Shown: in pieces, positions 45,410 through 58,099 of the stretch | Layout of the letters: each line of letters opens with the position of its first letter | Numbering within the stretch: position 1 is the stretch's first letter | Source of the DNA: Antedon bifida | Taxonomy: Eukaryota; Echinodermata; Crinoidea; Comatulida; Antedonidae | Direction: 5' to 3' | Length of the DNA: 64,000 bases | Assembly (NCBI GenBank): GCA_963402885.1 | Contig: OY727099.1 | Span: 8,296,001 to 8,360,000 of the forward strand | Notes under the pieces: generated by a model | What the model saw: the letters and a program-made list of their open reading frames with translations, nothing else | What the model was told of the DNA's origin: nothing | Database searches by the model: none | Program-made: the position numbers and the translations under genes

Positions 45410-48400
45410 ACTATACATTAACTTTGTCGACTTCAAAAAAGCTTTTGACAGCGTACATAGAGAAACAGTCTGGGCAATTGCCAAATTGTATGCAGTCGGA
45501 AAGCCGCGTTGGTAACGCATCACTGATTTCATTCATTGTGAGGGCGCGCTTCGTGGAAAATGTTGGAATTTTTGCTATTTTAGTACACTTAGAAAATGGT
45601 ATAATTTTGATATTAAATGAAATCAATAAACGTATTTCAATAGTTGAACTACAAGCGTAAATAATGATAAAAACTGTGATCTAAATTCCACAGATTTTTT
45701 GTTTCAAGAAATATCATTATTTTATGTATAAACTTTTTTACTTTAATTTTTTTTTAAATGATGGTAAAAAATCATTAAATTTCATATTTTCTAGATAAGG
45801 TTTCAAAGCGAATTTAAAATCCTTTCAAGATAAACTATTAAGCTATCTATTAAAATAAAAATCTAATTTTAAGCTTTCTTGGGATGCAACTCCCACTAAT
45901 CAAACCAAACCTACTACATTTCTGTTCTGTTTCGATCGAAAAATCGCCATTTTGAAACTTTGTTTACGTTTTACGAAGCTGGTACGAATCGTCCCGGACC
46001 GAATCGTGTCTGTGTTCAATACGGTTTTCATGCAGGTGTATTACGTCATAGGCCTAAGATTTCAATTTGCTCCCCGATTATTGTTCTATTTGGTTTCTGA
46101 GCTAGGAAAGGCTACCTACTATAATTACTTACTTGATTTCTAGCCTAGCTAGGCCTAAAAATAGTATTTTCTAGGCCTAGCTAGGCTGAGTAATTCTGAT
46201 ATAATACTAATATTAGATAGGTAGGCCTACCCTAGTGAGTGTTAATAATAGTAGCTGGGTATTCTATAGTCTAGGCTGGTGGTAGGTCTATCCCAGCTCT
46301 GCTCATATACCAAGCAAGAAGAAGCCTGAAGGAGAAACTAGGCCCAGAACAAATAAAAAACTGTTAAAAAAACAATAAATGGAAAAAAAAAAAAATAACC
46401 CATTTTCAATTTATATATGGGGAATGTTTTATAAAATCGGGCATGTTTGTTTCAGAGACTCAAACGTGTATTTTTATATGGTCATGTTTTTAAAAAAGAT
46501 AATTATGGGCCCAGCTGAAACCAAGATATAAAAATATAAGTCCATCATTTACTTGAGTATTGTTACAGTGATTGGTTGGTACTCAGTATTTCAGTATCTG
46601 GCAGTAAATGTCACACTTGTATATAAATATTACTTTATTAGATACAACTTGCATTTCACACAAGCAACCAATTTTTTTTTTACGTATACAGAATGTGAAA
46701 AAGCAGTTTTTAATACAAATATCTTTCAAACAATACTGATATAAATAGTAAATACTACTACTGTATATAAAAACTTGCTTTTATTTAAATAGCACCTTGT
46801 TCATCAAACATAACAAACTAGCTAGGCCTATATCATATTAACTTACGTGCATCTTACGGTTGTACTGATTTTATGATTGTTTTATATGTTTATATTGTAT
46901 GTATCTGTGTGACTCTGGTTAATAAAGTAAATCAATCAATCAATTGCAACTTAATTTATATCTTATCATTGACTGATCTGAAACGCTTCTAAAACTTGAA
47001 TGCGTATGAATGTATATGTTATATTATTATTAGCGAATAAAATGAAAAACTATCAGCTGCAGCAATGATATTGAAATCGAGAAAACCATTACAGCTTCCA
47101 CCGTCCAACCTCATATTGAAGAACGAGACAGAAAATCGTCGAGTCTTGATACCAACAAAAAACCTAAAATGAAAATGAATAGCTGAAATGTAATGAATGA
47201 AACTATTTAAATAATTGTCACTATGATATGAACAAAACATTGCATCGTTATACAGTATAATTATTCAACAACCTGAAAACATTTTCAGATATAGGCCTAC
47301 CATGAAAAAGCAGCAAATACAAAATTTCCTTATGTCTGTTTATTGTAATAATTATTAATATTATAAATAAATTGTACCCCTCAGTTGTCCATAATTTTAC
47401 TATAAAATAAATAAATTTTTAACTATAGAATAGGTAGGCCTATACCTGTATCAGGCTGCGATTTGCTTAATTATCTTTTTAAAACTTCCCAATGGATCTT
47501 CAATATAGAGTAGGATTGTAACGATACTTTAATAATACTAAATTGTAACTAAAGTATTTAAATTATTAACAGAACATGTTACTAGGCCTAGGCCGATATA
47601 ATACGACAACGATCCACCAGGTCGTGCATATACTCACCTACAACAACCACAATCAACACACCATGCACCACACACGACGGAACTAGTGCCGCGAGACGTA
47701 ACAATATATGACATGAGGACCTTTTTTAAAATGTTCGCTATAGGAAGCTTAAATAGGGTTTCAAGCCAATTTTAACGTAAAACAGACTATTGATACTTAC
47801 TCTATCCATATACGTCGGTTTTTTGGTAATTCACTGTATGGGATGCAAATCCCACTAATGGAAAATTTGTAAACAAACACCTGTTAGAAAACTTCAGTTT
47901 TGACGGACGCACACGAACTTTGGAAAGAAATTGTCGCTGACAACAAATCCAACAAATTATTCAGAAAATTAGGTGACCTGCGACATCTTAAACATATAAG
48001 GAACTGATCTTACCATATATGGTTAATTTTTCGCCTACTAATGTTTATTAAACAGCTATTAAATGACGTATACTTTATGCTAATGTTTTCGCGCGAAACG
48101 TTGATGCTTCTGTGCCGAGAGAGGGCTTCTAAAATTTATGACGTCATGCGAAGTCGAAAATTCAGCGATAACGGTCATATTTCCCAACGCGGCTCTCCGA
48201 CTGTATGGAATACCACAGAGATTCATCAACATCTTTAAGAGCTTGTATCTAGATTCATGCTGCTGCGTTAAAACAGGCACTGGACATACAGAGTTCTTTG
48301 ACATTGTCTCAGGCATACGCCCAGGTTGCATACTCTCACCTTTATTATTTCTCCTTACCATTGACCATGTGATGCGTAAAGCAATGAATAATACTTCCTA

Positions 48401-48905
48401 TGGAATCAAGTGGAACTCTGCCCTTATGAATGACCTGAACTTTTCCGACGATCTGGCTCTCTTGGGTGATTCAGTTGAGTCTTTACAATTAATGACAGAT
48501 GACCTGTCCAGAAATGCAGCTAAGGTGGGCCTCCGGATTAATTCTGAGAAAACCAAAGTCATGTTCGTGAAAGAAGAACAACCGATCACCGTGGAAGTCA
48601 ACGGGCAAGTAGCTAAAGAAGTCCAAAGCTTTACTTACCTAGGCAGTAACATATCAAACAAAGGAGATACACAAATTGACATTTTAAATAGACTAGGAAA
48701 AGCAAATAGTGTTTTCCGAAGACTGCACAAAATCTGGTCAACGAAACATATCACCCCAAATGGGAATCCTGCTGGACACCCAAGCCGAGATATGTATAGA
48801 TATAGATGGAGACATCAATCTCTTTTTGGCCTGGGTGACTGCAGAGAGAGAGGAGTGTTCTCTTTGTGGGAAAGAATTACTATGCAAAAGAACTACTATA
48901 CTAGC
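45410..48905 (+). mobile_element. 5'-truncated non-LTR retrotransposon, split by 2.7-kb TIR element
   Basis: Reverse transcriptase reads NFVDFKKAFDSVHRETVWAI then AKLY up to 45492, is interrupted, and resumes as GIPQRFINIFKSLYLDSCCC at 48208. Further motifs are SGIRPGCILSPLLFLLTID, FSDDLALL (in place of YADD), NSEKTKVMF and SFTYLGSNIS. Without the insert and one TATG, the frame is continuous (AKLYGIPQ). Beyond about 48760 the frame is lost. 5' truncation and absence of the endonuclease make it a dead copy, belonging to the group whose RT domain carries the motif order seen in RTE/Jockey-like elements. The clade is uncertain. Confidence 0.8.
45493..48203. mobile_element. 2.7-kb TIR element, copy 2, with TATG target duplication
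   Basis: CAGTCGGAAAGCCGCGTTGG to CCAACGCGGCTCTCCGACTG, same orientation and nearly same sequence as copy 1, 16.0 kb away. TATG flanks both ends (45489-45492, 48204-48207), a 4-bp target duplication inside the reverse transcriptase codons for Tyr-Gly. The element brings no recognisable gene. The near identity of the copies and the intact duplication point to recent transposition. Confidence 0.95.
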
Positions 48906-49086
48906 CTAAAGCAAATGCTATAGAATGTGTAATTAAACTGCCATAAACTGAGGCGGTTTTATTTAGTCACAATAAATTGGATGCTGATATATAATCATGT
49001 GTACTGTCTATATGTTATTTTGTTGACGTGCAGAATGTGAATTTGCAATAATGGAACCTAATTTTGCAATAAAATCATCATCTCAT

Positions 49087-49490
49087 ATTACTGTACTGTA
49101 AGAAAGCTGCCAATGAATCTATAAAAAAATACTAAATACTAAAGAACTAGAAGAAGGTAATGAGTCTCACAGATTTTTATAATCAAGTTCAAGAAATGTT
49201 TCTAACAATCAAGAAAAAACCAGATGAAATGAAGCAAAAAGAAGTGATTGAAAACAAAGTGAATAATACAGAAACGAAAAAAGTAAGAACAATTAATTTG
49301 GAATTAAATAGAAGCTTAAGTTCCCTAATCAAGCTACCACAGAGTGAGCCAGCATCTGCAATGAAATCAAATGAAACTGAATTAAATACAATGAAGGATC
49401 AAATTAAGCAATCTGAAGAAATCAAGGAAAATGACAAAAGAAAGATTAAATTCAAATAATATTGGAAGTGTTATAATTACTCCACACACT
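49087..49490 (+). pseudogene. TRIM-NHL coiled-coil fragment (copy D, part 1)
   Basis: KKAANESI then, after stops, LTDFYNQVQEMFLTIKKKPD and SLIKLPQSEPASAMKSNETE, matches the coiled coil of copies A-C and runs to the start of the NIGSV linker. RING, B-box and NHL are absent. It is more diverged than other copies. Confidence 0.7.
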
Positions 49491-49861
49491 TTTAAAGACC
49501 CCTTCCCTACAATTTGTGACGTTTTGTAAAAATAATACATATATATTACTTTAAAAACATTAAACCAGGTCATTCCCTGTCTTAAATGTATGTTTTATGG
49601 TAAATTATGATAAATACAATAACTACAATATTGGAACTTGCTGGCATGGGCCACTTAGGTCTGTACAGAGTACAGTCTTGTTTCCAGAATCTAATCTAAA
49701 TCATGATGTCGATTACATTCAAGTAATACATTTTATTGAAATATTTATTAAAACTATTCAAAATATGGTTCTTGTCGGGAACCTTTTTATGTTGGTTGGA
49801 TATTCTGAATGCCGGACGGACAGGGCCAACCAATGTGGTAAGAATCCGAATATTACCATAT

Positions 49862-51378
49862 TCCAGTGGGAGGGCTTGACCAATTTGCACCAAATAAATT
49901 CTTAACAACCTCTTGGAAACCATGAAAAGAAAGATGAAATTAAAGACACTCTCTGTGCGTCCCTCATGCCAAACCATTAGAAATGTATTGTACAAAATGT
50001 AAAGTACCAATATGCATAGAATGCACTGAAATGGAACATGTCTCAGGAGATGGAAAACATGAACTAACTAACATTGCTATAGCGTTTAGTACGTTTAAGG
50101 AAACATCAGAAGAATTAAAGAAAGCTGCCAATGAATCCATAAGAAAAACAGAAAATGCACTCAAAATAGTCACAAAGAATGCTAAAGAACTAGAAGAAAG
50201 TAAGGAGGCAAGTCTCACGGATATTGATAACCAAGTTCAAGAAATGGTACAAGTAATCCAGAAAAAAGGAGAAGAAATGAGAAAAAGTTGAAGCAAATTA
50301 TATGGAGGAAAAGGAAGGTAATGACGTACAAATTACAAATTTAACAAAAATCATCTCTGAATTAAACACAAGTGTGAATTTTCTAAATCAGTTACTAAAG
50401 AGTGAGCCAGCAACTGCTATGAAATCAAGTGAGAGTGTATTAAATACACTGATGGATGAAATTATTAAATCTCAAGAAATCAAACAAGTCTTAGAAACCA
50501 ACATCCAATTGATTTATTAATAGAAAATGACATTGGTAATGTTTTACTCAAATCACTTACTATTGAAGATATGCCTAGAAATGTTGTATTCAAAGAGCAG
50601 TAGCAGAGTGTGATGATGATGACTTTGGAAATGTTGCATTCAAACCATTTACTATCAAAGTAGAGGGTAGGCCTAGAGGAGTAGCAAAGTGACAATTGCT
50701 TGCTGGTTTCATTTTGCACAAATGAAATTTACAAGTACAACCAATCAGGAGAGCCTATAAGCATGATTACACTACCAGAAGGTATGAGCGTTAACAGAAT
50801 GTACAGAATGAAGAATGGCAACATAGCATTCAGTGATGGTGGTAATGAATGTTCAAGTATGTGATCAAATACATTGGTAAAGGTGTATTGATGGATCCAT
50901 GTGGTATTCACATAGATGAGGCAACTAATATATAAAACAAGCCAACTAATTTTATATATATTACAGATTGGAACATTGAATGTGTGTATGACATAAGTAA
51001 TGGTCAGCTGTTGAAGAAGATAGGATCTGAAAATGAATACATTGATGTTGCAATTACAAATACTGGTAAAGTACTTAGCAGATAGCAGATAAAGGACAGC
51101 ATCAAATATTATTGTATGATGACAAGGACAAGTCAATGAAAGTACTCATCAATGGAGGAGATGAAGATGGAAAAGTGATGGCACCACATGGAGTTGTAGT
51201 TGATGAGGATGATAACATCATCATAGCACTATTCAGTAATGATGGACATTTTATCAAAAGAATTGACCAACAACATGGAATTATTAATTTAAGTCAGTTA
51301 TGTATTATTTCAGATAACCCACATATGATTGCTGTAGCATATTACTTGGTTAAGACAATTAAAGTTTTACATTATTAA
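49862..51378 (+). pseudogene. TRIM-NHL copy D, multiple frameshifts, no RING
   Basis: Starts in the RING-to-B-box linker (GGL..., NNLLET), keeps a B-box 2 (MYCTKCKVPICIECTEMEHV) and coiled coil. It then loses two A residues from a poly-A run at about 50285, has a further deletion near 50490, and shows several shifts through the NHL propeller, ending in DEDDNIIIALFSNDGHFIKR...IKVLHY. Like copy B it carries two DIGNV-type linkers (50529 and 50621, 92 bp apart), so the linker duplication predates their split. Clearly non-functional as a full TRIM. Confidence 0.8.
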
Positions 51379-52730
51379 AGTTAAAAAAAAAATATATATA
51401 AAGGAACGAAATGAATGAAATATAATTCATTTGTCTAGTTTGTACAATATGCAATTTTGGAATGCTTTTTCTTACCCTAATCCATAAGAGCCTAGAGTGT
51501 TTATTAACCAAAATTAGATTTATATCATCTGCCCAAGTTATAATAATAATAATTCACTGTGTAAAGTTGATGGACTAGTTGATATTTTCTTTGATTCACT
51601 TACTAGTATTTCTGTTAGAAATTGTTTTACTTGTAATCATCTTACTACTGATGTGTATATTTTTGCTTGTTTTATTATATTGTATAATTTTCTTTAAAAA
51701 CTTATTTTTTTATTCTTGTTTTTAAATTTCATACTGTATACAATTTTAAATTATGCTAAATGTTAATCTTGCTATGGGTCCTGTATGATTAATTCAAACA
51801 TAATATTTTATCCTATTTACTTCATTCATTTATTGATAATAACTTTTTTCCACAACATAGTATTTTCTTTACACAAAGAATAAAATTGAAAAATGATCTT
51901 TAAATAAATTAGAAAGCTTTAAGAATTGTTTTTATTTTGTTTAAATAGTTTTACCAATTTATTTTGTTATGAGGTGAAACTTTTTTGGTTTTATAATTTA
52001 AATATTATGTGAATTTTGTCAACACTATACTATGTTCATTGGAGTATTTGAAATGTAATAGTTTAATAATAATTAATATCAAAATAAAAATGATAGCATA
52101 GCACACTAAGAGCAGTTTGATGTACAGTTAATGTTTACTATTAACTGTAGTACACTGTTCTAAGACATTAGTGTAGAAAATCATCTGAATTGCAGTAAAA
52201 GATGTGGTAATAGGTCTATTTCATAAGAGTTTAAAGACATTTTGCAGTTCTCTAGTTTTAAATTATACATATGTACTGTTATGTAGGCCTATTATAAAAC
52301 ACATTTATTTTGGTGATGAACGTTATTCGCATTCTATCAATTTATAATGATATAATTATTAATAAAAAAAAATCATATTTCAGACAAGTTTTTTCCTTCA
52401 AATGTAAAATTAATTAAAGCATATTGAGTTGAAACAACTTTATAATCGTTTGTAACGAACATTTCAGCTGCAAGCATAAGGTATTTTAAAACATTATTAT
52501 AAAATAAACCTTTTGATTGCAAGTATAATAAAGTCTTTATCTGAATATTAATAAAGATTAAAAAAACATTGATGTCACAAAAAAATCGCAAATTGCAAAT
52601 GTTGGCTACAATGTCGAATGAATGCTATAACATCAACAGCTACAATAATACTTTGTGGATCTATAAAATGATATGGCTAACTGTACAGTACTCTCCATCC
52701 AACTTTTTTGCATAAATTACAAATTACTAT
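51379..52730. other. 3' flank of copy D and 5' flank of copy E
   Basis: AT-rich. Patches match 44500-44960. No gene seen. Just before 52737 the acceptor text AAATTACTATTGCAG reappears, as in other copies. Confidence 0.4.
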
Positions 52731-52736
52731 TGCAGG

Positions 52737-54837
52737 ATGGCTTGCAACAGCATAGTTTTACTTGGAGATAGAGATGAGAAATACTTTTATATTGCACTTA
52801 CAAATACTGGGAAAGTACTGTAGCAAATAGAATTAATCACCAAGTAGTAGAGACTTTTACCAACCCTTGTGGATGTGAACATCGTTTGCACGTTCACTCA
52901 ATCTAAAAGTCCCTATTATTGTATGATGACAGGGACCAGTCATTGAAAGTATTTATCAATGAAAGAGTTGAAGATGGTAAGGTGAAGTTGCCACATATAG
53001 TTGTAGTTGATGAGGATGATAACTACGGTGGCCCACAACTGTCACACACACTATAACACAGAATCACACAATTAAAGAAGGAATTACACGATTAAAGAAG
53101 GAATTACACAATTAAAGAAGGAATCACACAATTAAAGAAGAAATCGCACAATTAAAGAAGAAATCGCATATAAACAAAAGAAAGCATGAAAATATAAAAC
53201 TAAATGCACAAATAAATTATTATTAATTAATTAAAAGAAGAGCTAAGCACAATTACAGAAGTCCGCAACAAATTCGAAAGCTCCTCGCACAATTAAAGAA
53301 GTTCGCAACAAAATCAAAAGCTCCTCGCACAATTAAAGAAGTCCGCAACAAATTCGAAAGTACCTCGCACAATTAAAGTACAGTAGTCCGTATGGAACGC
53401 CATCGCTGCCTCCGCCAGCAAACTTTAATTCTATTCGGTTCTTTTACCATTACGTTCGGCTCTTTTAGCATTCGGCGCATTTCTATTCAGCCCATTTACC
53501 ATTACGTTCGGCTCTTTCAGCATTTTGCGCATTTCTATTTAGCCCATTTACCATTACGTTCGGCTCTTTTTTATTCGGCCCATTTACCATTACGTTCAGC
53601 TCTTTTTAATTCGGCTCTTTTTTATTCGGCTCTTTCTGCATTACGTTCGGCTCTTTTTAACGTCGTGAGATAATTTCCCGATTGATCGTAATCAAAACGG
53701 TACTGGGTATGGTCTACTAGTTTTTCTGCTCCCAACCAGTACATCCATTCATAGAAGCCTTGATGAAGTAAGCCTACCTGGTGGTAACCATAGAACGGTT
53801 CCGAGATAACGACTATACTTCGGCTTTAGTCGATAGACGATTGATAGAAATTGTTAGAGATAGAGTATACGATGTTTGATTATGTGTAGATGTGTGATTT
53901 GTTCTTTTATTCTAATGATGTTCTGCATAAGGAAATGGAGATAGTAGTTGGGTATAATGATTTTTTATATGAATTAATTAAATTATCGTAGATTGTATAT
54001 TATGCGATAAATATTATTTAATAAATTTCTGATATAATATTATTAATTATTATAATATTAATAAAAGATATTTGTTAGTATAAATTTTAAAAATATAGAT
54101 ATAAGGAAGAAAAGGAAAGAGATTATGGAGCGGCTGTACCAGAATATACAACACTCAGTAAAAAGAGCCGAATTTTGAAAGAGCCGAACGTAGTGGTAAA
54201 TGGGCTAAATAGAAATGCGCCGAATGCTGAAAGAGTCGAACGTAATGGTAAATGGGCTGAATAGAAATGCGCCGAATGGTAAAAGAGCCGAACGTAATGG
54301 TAAAAGAGCCGAATAGAATTAAAGTTTGCTGGCGGAGGCAGCGATGGCGTTCCATACGGACTACTGTACTTTAATTGTGCGAGGTACTTTCGAATTTGTT
54401 GCGGACTTCTTTAATTGTGCGAGGAGCTTTTGATTTTGTTGCAGACTTCTTTAATTGTGCTTAGCTCTTCTTTAATTGCGCGTTTCTTCTTTATTTGTGC
54501 ATTTCGTTATTTCGTTTATATTTTCATGCTTTCTTTTGTTTATATGCGATTCCTTCTTTAATTGTGTGATTTCTTCTTTAATTGTGTGATTCCTTCTTTA
54601 ATTGTGTGAATATGATTTATATAGTGTGCGTGACAGTTGTGGGCCACCATAGATAACATCATCATAGCACGACAAACTAAAATTACAGTATTCAGTAGTG
54701 ATGGGCATTTTATCAAAAGAAATGATAAACAAAAAGATGGAATTAGTTTACCACGTCAGTTATGTATCATTTCTCATAACCCATGTATGGTTGCTGTAGC
54801 AAATGGTGATGACACAATTAAAATATTTAATTATTAA
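52737..54837 (+). pseudogene. TRIM-NHL copy E: collapsed gene with foldback element inside
   Basis: ATG and the first codons (MACNSIVLLGDRDEKY) match the N-terminus of copies A-C, but the sequence jumps straight to late NHL text (YIALTNTGKVL) and stops. A short repeat-derived insert (52850-52915) follows, then YDDRDQSLKVFINERVEDGK and VVVDEDDN. A foldback element (53024-54651) interrupts after GATAAC, and NHL resumes as NIIIARQTKITVFSSDGHFI to IKIFNY at 54837. Deletion of RING, B-box and coiled coil means it is a relic. Confidence 0.75.
53024..54651. mobile_element. Foldback element with about 500-600-bp inverted arms, GATAAC duplication
   Basis: Ends TACGGTGGCCCACAACTGTC and GACAGTTGTGGGCCACCATA. 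The duplicated hexamer GATAAC flanks it (53018-53023, 54652-54657). The arms (53024 to about 53600; about 54165-54651) contain short tandem modules: AATTAAAGAAGGAATCACAC outside and TTCGGCTCTTTTACCATTAC inside. Because of this, each strand shows the same short ORF in mirror image (53392 plus, 54355 minus). The centre (about 53670-54150) is unique and without coding sequence. This organisation matches Foldback/TU-type elements. Confidence 0.9.
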
Positions 54838-55319
54838 AGTATTATAAAATAATATTAAAGGGACGTTGAATGAAAGATTAAAATTAAACAAACAGTGGTG
54901 TTGGTAGACTGAGAATTTTGTTGTATTTAATAATAGTCTATTCATGCAAATCATGATTAATGAATAATATCATTAATATTGTATGTGTGGCACACAATCA
55001 AGTATTATTATATAAGGATAATAACATTTCATTTAGCAAAAAGAGAAGCTGAATGAGGCAATGTGGAGGTAAAAATGTTTGATCAACCAAATAAACCAGT
55101 AATTAAAAAAAAATTATTTTATATTATCTTTTAGTCTATTTATTTTAAGGTACTGATCTATTTGTATATTATATTTAATGATTTTAAACTGTTAATAATA
55201 ACAACCTAATATTGCAATTTTCTATTTATAGTGGTATTTTAATTTTATTAAAACACAATATATTTATATATTATATATTTATAAAATAAAATGATATTGA
55301 TATATGATATATTGATATA
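54838..55319. other. AT-rich interval after copy E
   Basis: Includes TATATTTATATATTATATAT-type tracts, which may be a preferred insertion context for the palindromic element that follows. No gene seen. Confidence 0.4.
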
Positions 55320-57052
55320 TAGTCCATGGGATTTAGACTTTTAACTCACACAAATTGCAAGAAAAGGTTTTTTTGATGAAATGTGTTCTTTAGACCCTAC
55401 TGAACACATTTATCAACGTTAGGACATTTTTCGACAACGGGAAGTAGCCTAATTTGCATAATTAAAAATGGCCGCCATTTTTAATAACGCACTCTGTATC
55501 TTGGAAACCGCTAGTCACAGATACTTAATTATGGTGTTAAAATCGTTAGAATATATGTTTTTATATTCACTTTAATGAAAAAGTTTGTCCAAAAATGAAT
55601 GGAAGTGCTATTTCTAACATTATTGACCTTTGACCTTGAATTCTCATATCTCAGCAACCACTAATCGGAGATATACAAATTAGGGCTTAAATTGTTCAGA
55701 AACTACACATTTATATCCAGTCTAATGGCATGTTTTTGCAAATAATGGCCGATTCTAACATTATTGACCTTTGACCTTGATTTATCATATCTTAGCAACC
55801 ACTAATCTGAGAGACACACAATATGGCTCAAACTGTTCAGAAACTACATATTTATATTTAGTCTAATGGCATGTTTTTGCAAAAAATGGCCGATTCTAAC
55901 ATTATTGACCTTTGAACTTTGCACTACATAAAATCGCATAACTTTGAAAATATTGTACATATGAAATTATTTTTAGTGTCAAATTGTTCAGAACATACAT
56001 GTTTCTATAGAGTCCAATGACACATTATGTCCAATAATGGCCTATTGTATGGTTATTAACATTTGAACTATATTTGAAAAGGATTTTTAAACCCGGAATC
56101 TTCTTCATGTAGGCATTCATTAAAACATGTGATTTGGCACTCTAAAATGTAAGAGTTGCAACGTTGACTTATTATGTTTAGTTTAAAGTAGGCCATGGTA
56201 CATTAAATGTATAAGCATAAACTATTGCATTCATTCATAAACTGCCTACAAGTTTACACGTTTGATTCCGGGTTTAAATCTTTTTCAAATATAGTTCAAA
56301 TGTTAATAACCATACAATAGGCCATTATTGGACATAATGTGTCATTGGACTCTATAGAAACATGTATGTTCTGAACAATTTGACACTAAAAATAATTTCA
56401 TATGTACAATATTTTCAAAGTTATGCGATTTTATGTAGTGCAAAGTTCAAAGGTCAATAATGTTAGAATCGGCCATTTTTTGCAAAAACATGCCATTAGA
56501 CTAAATATAAATATGTAGTTTCTGAACAGTTTGAGCCATATTGTGTGTCTCTCAGATTAGTGGTTGCTAAGATATGATAAATCAAGGTCAAAGGTCAATA
56601 ATGTTAGAATCGGCCATTATTTGCAAAAACATGCCATTAGACTGGATATAAATGTGTAGTTTCTGAACAATTTAAGCCCTAATTTGTATATCTCCGATTA
56701 GTGGTTGCTGAGATATGAGAATTCAAGGTCAAAGGTCAATAATGTTAGAAATAGCACTTTCATTCATTTTTGGACAAACTTTTTCAATAAAGTGAATATA
56801 AAAACATATATTCTAACGATTTTGACACCATAATTAAGTATCTGTGACTAGCGGTTTCCAAGATACAGAGTACGTTATTAAAAATGGCGGCCATTTTTAA
56901 TTATGCAAATTAGGCTACTTCCTGTTGTCGAAAAATGTCCTAACGTTGATAAATGTGTTCAGTAGGGTATAAAGAACACATTTCATCAAAAAAACCTTTT
57001 CTTGCAATTTGTGTGAGAAAAGGGTCATTTTTTAGCTAAATCCCATGGACTA
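55320..57052. mobile_element. Giant palindrome / foldback element, about 800-bp arms
   Basis: The left arm (55320 to about 56116) and right arm (about 56242-57052) are reverse complements with few differences, around a spacer of about 125 bp. Ends are TAGTCCATGGGATTTAG and CTAAATCCCATGGACTA. Each arm contains three tandem modules of about 115 bp with ATTATTGACCTTTGACCTTG and TCTCAGCAACCACTAATC, plus AAAATGGCCGCCATTTTTAA, itself palindromic. No ORF. If transcribed across, it would form very long dsRNA. A target duplication cannot be fixed in the AT-rich flanks. Confidence 0.9.
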
Positions 57053-57059
57053 ATATGAT

Positions 57060-58098
57060 ATAAATGATATTTATTGATAAAAAAATAATATTGCTCTTTA
57101 TGCTGATAATGCCAAATGTTATAGAGAAATTCACAGTGTCCAGGATTGTCATCACATCAGATTGATATTGATACTTTGAGCACCTGGTCTAAAAAATGGG
57201 ATTTGAATTTTAATACTTCTAAATGTAAAATTATTTCTATTACAAGTTAGTGAAATGAATGATCTTGGTATCATAATTGATTCTCATTTATCTTGGAAGG
57301 CTCATTATAATTTTATTATATCCAAAGCAAATCGTATGTTAGGCCTGGTTAAACGTGTTAGTTTCCATTGTAATTCACATGTAAAACAGTCTCTTTATTT
57401 AAGTATTGTTCGTAGTTACCTTGAATACTGCTCTACTGTCTGGTCTCCCAATTACAAAACTTATATAAGACAACTTGAGGGAGTTCAGCGTAGAGCAACT
57501 AAATTTATTTTAAATAATTTTGAAGCTGATTACAAATGCAGACTTCAAACATGCAATTTATTACCATTATGTTATAGGCGTCACTTTACTGTTTTTCTTT
57601 TTAAGATATTCAATTCTAATATAATTAATACTGACAATTTATTTAATATTCGTAATCCACAACGTGTTACTCGTAGCTCTTCTTCTGTTGGTACTCTTTT
57701 TGATATTCGTCGCTGCAGAACTGAATCTTCTTTTCAATCATATATCTCACGTGTTACCAGAATTTGGAATAACTTACCCGGTGAAATTCGCAACTTAAAT
57801 ATTTCTGTTAGTTCTTTTAAAACCAAATTACTAAATTATCTCAATATCTATTTTTTAAATAATTTTGATATTGAAAATGTGTGTAGTTGGTCACTTTCTT
57901 GTAGATGCCTTAATTGTAGAACGTAATTTATTTATTTTATTTTTTTTCTGTGCTCTGTTCTGGGTTGACCAACTAGCATAGGTGTTTAGCACCTGTTTGG
58001 TCTTTCCGTGCCTCCTTTTATAATTGTTTTGTCTTCTTGGTAATGTGTATGGCAGAAATTGAATAAATAAATAAATAAATAAAATAAATAAATAAATT
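57060..58098 (+). mobile_element. LINE 3' fragment with AATAA-type tail
   Basis: RT remnants (ALYADN, WDLNFNTSKCKI) precede a frame at 57255-57926 encoding the C-terminal part typical of Jockey/CR1-like pol proteins: DLGIIIDSHLSWKAHYNFII, YLEYCSTVWSPNYKTYIRQL, GVQRRATKFI, RIWNNLPGEIRNLNIS. The 3' end has the tail (AATAAAT)n at about 58060-58098. It begins 8-10 bp after the palindrome. Catalytic YADD is YADN here, and one shift lies at about 57150, so it is inactive. Confidence 0.8.
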
Positions 58099-58099
58099 T

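Noticed and set aside
48709..48909. Plus-strand ORF (MFSEDCTKSGQRN...)
   Set aside because: Frame-shifted reading of the LINE tail and a short TATAGA repeat.
53392..54355. Identical short ORFs (MERHRCLRQQTLILFGSF...) on opposite strands
   Set aside because: Mirror translation of the foldback arms and their tandem modules, not a gene pair.
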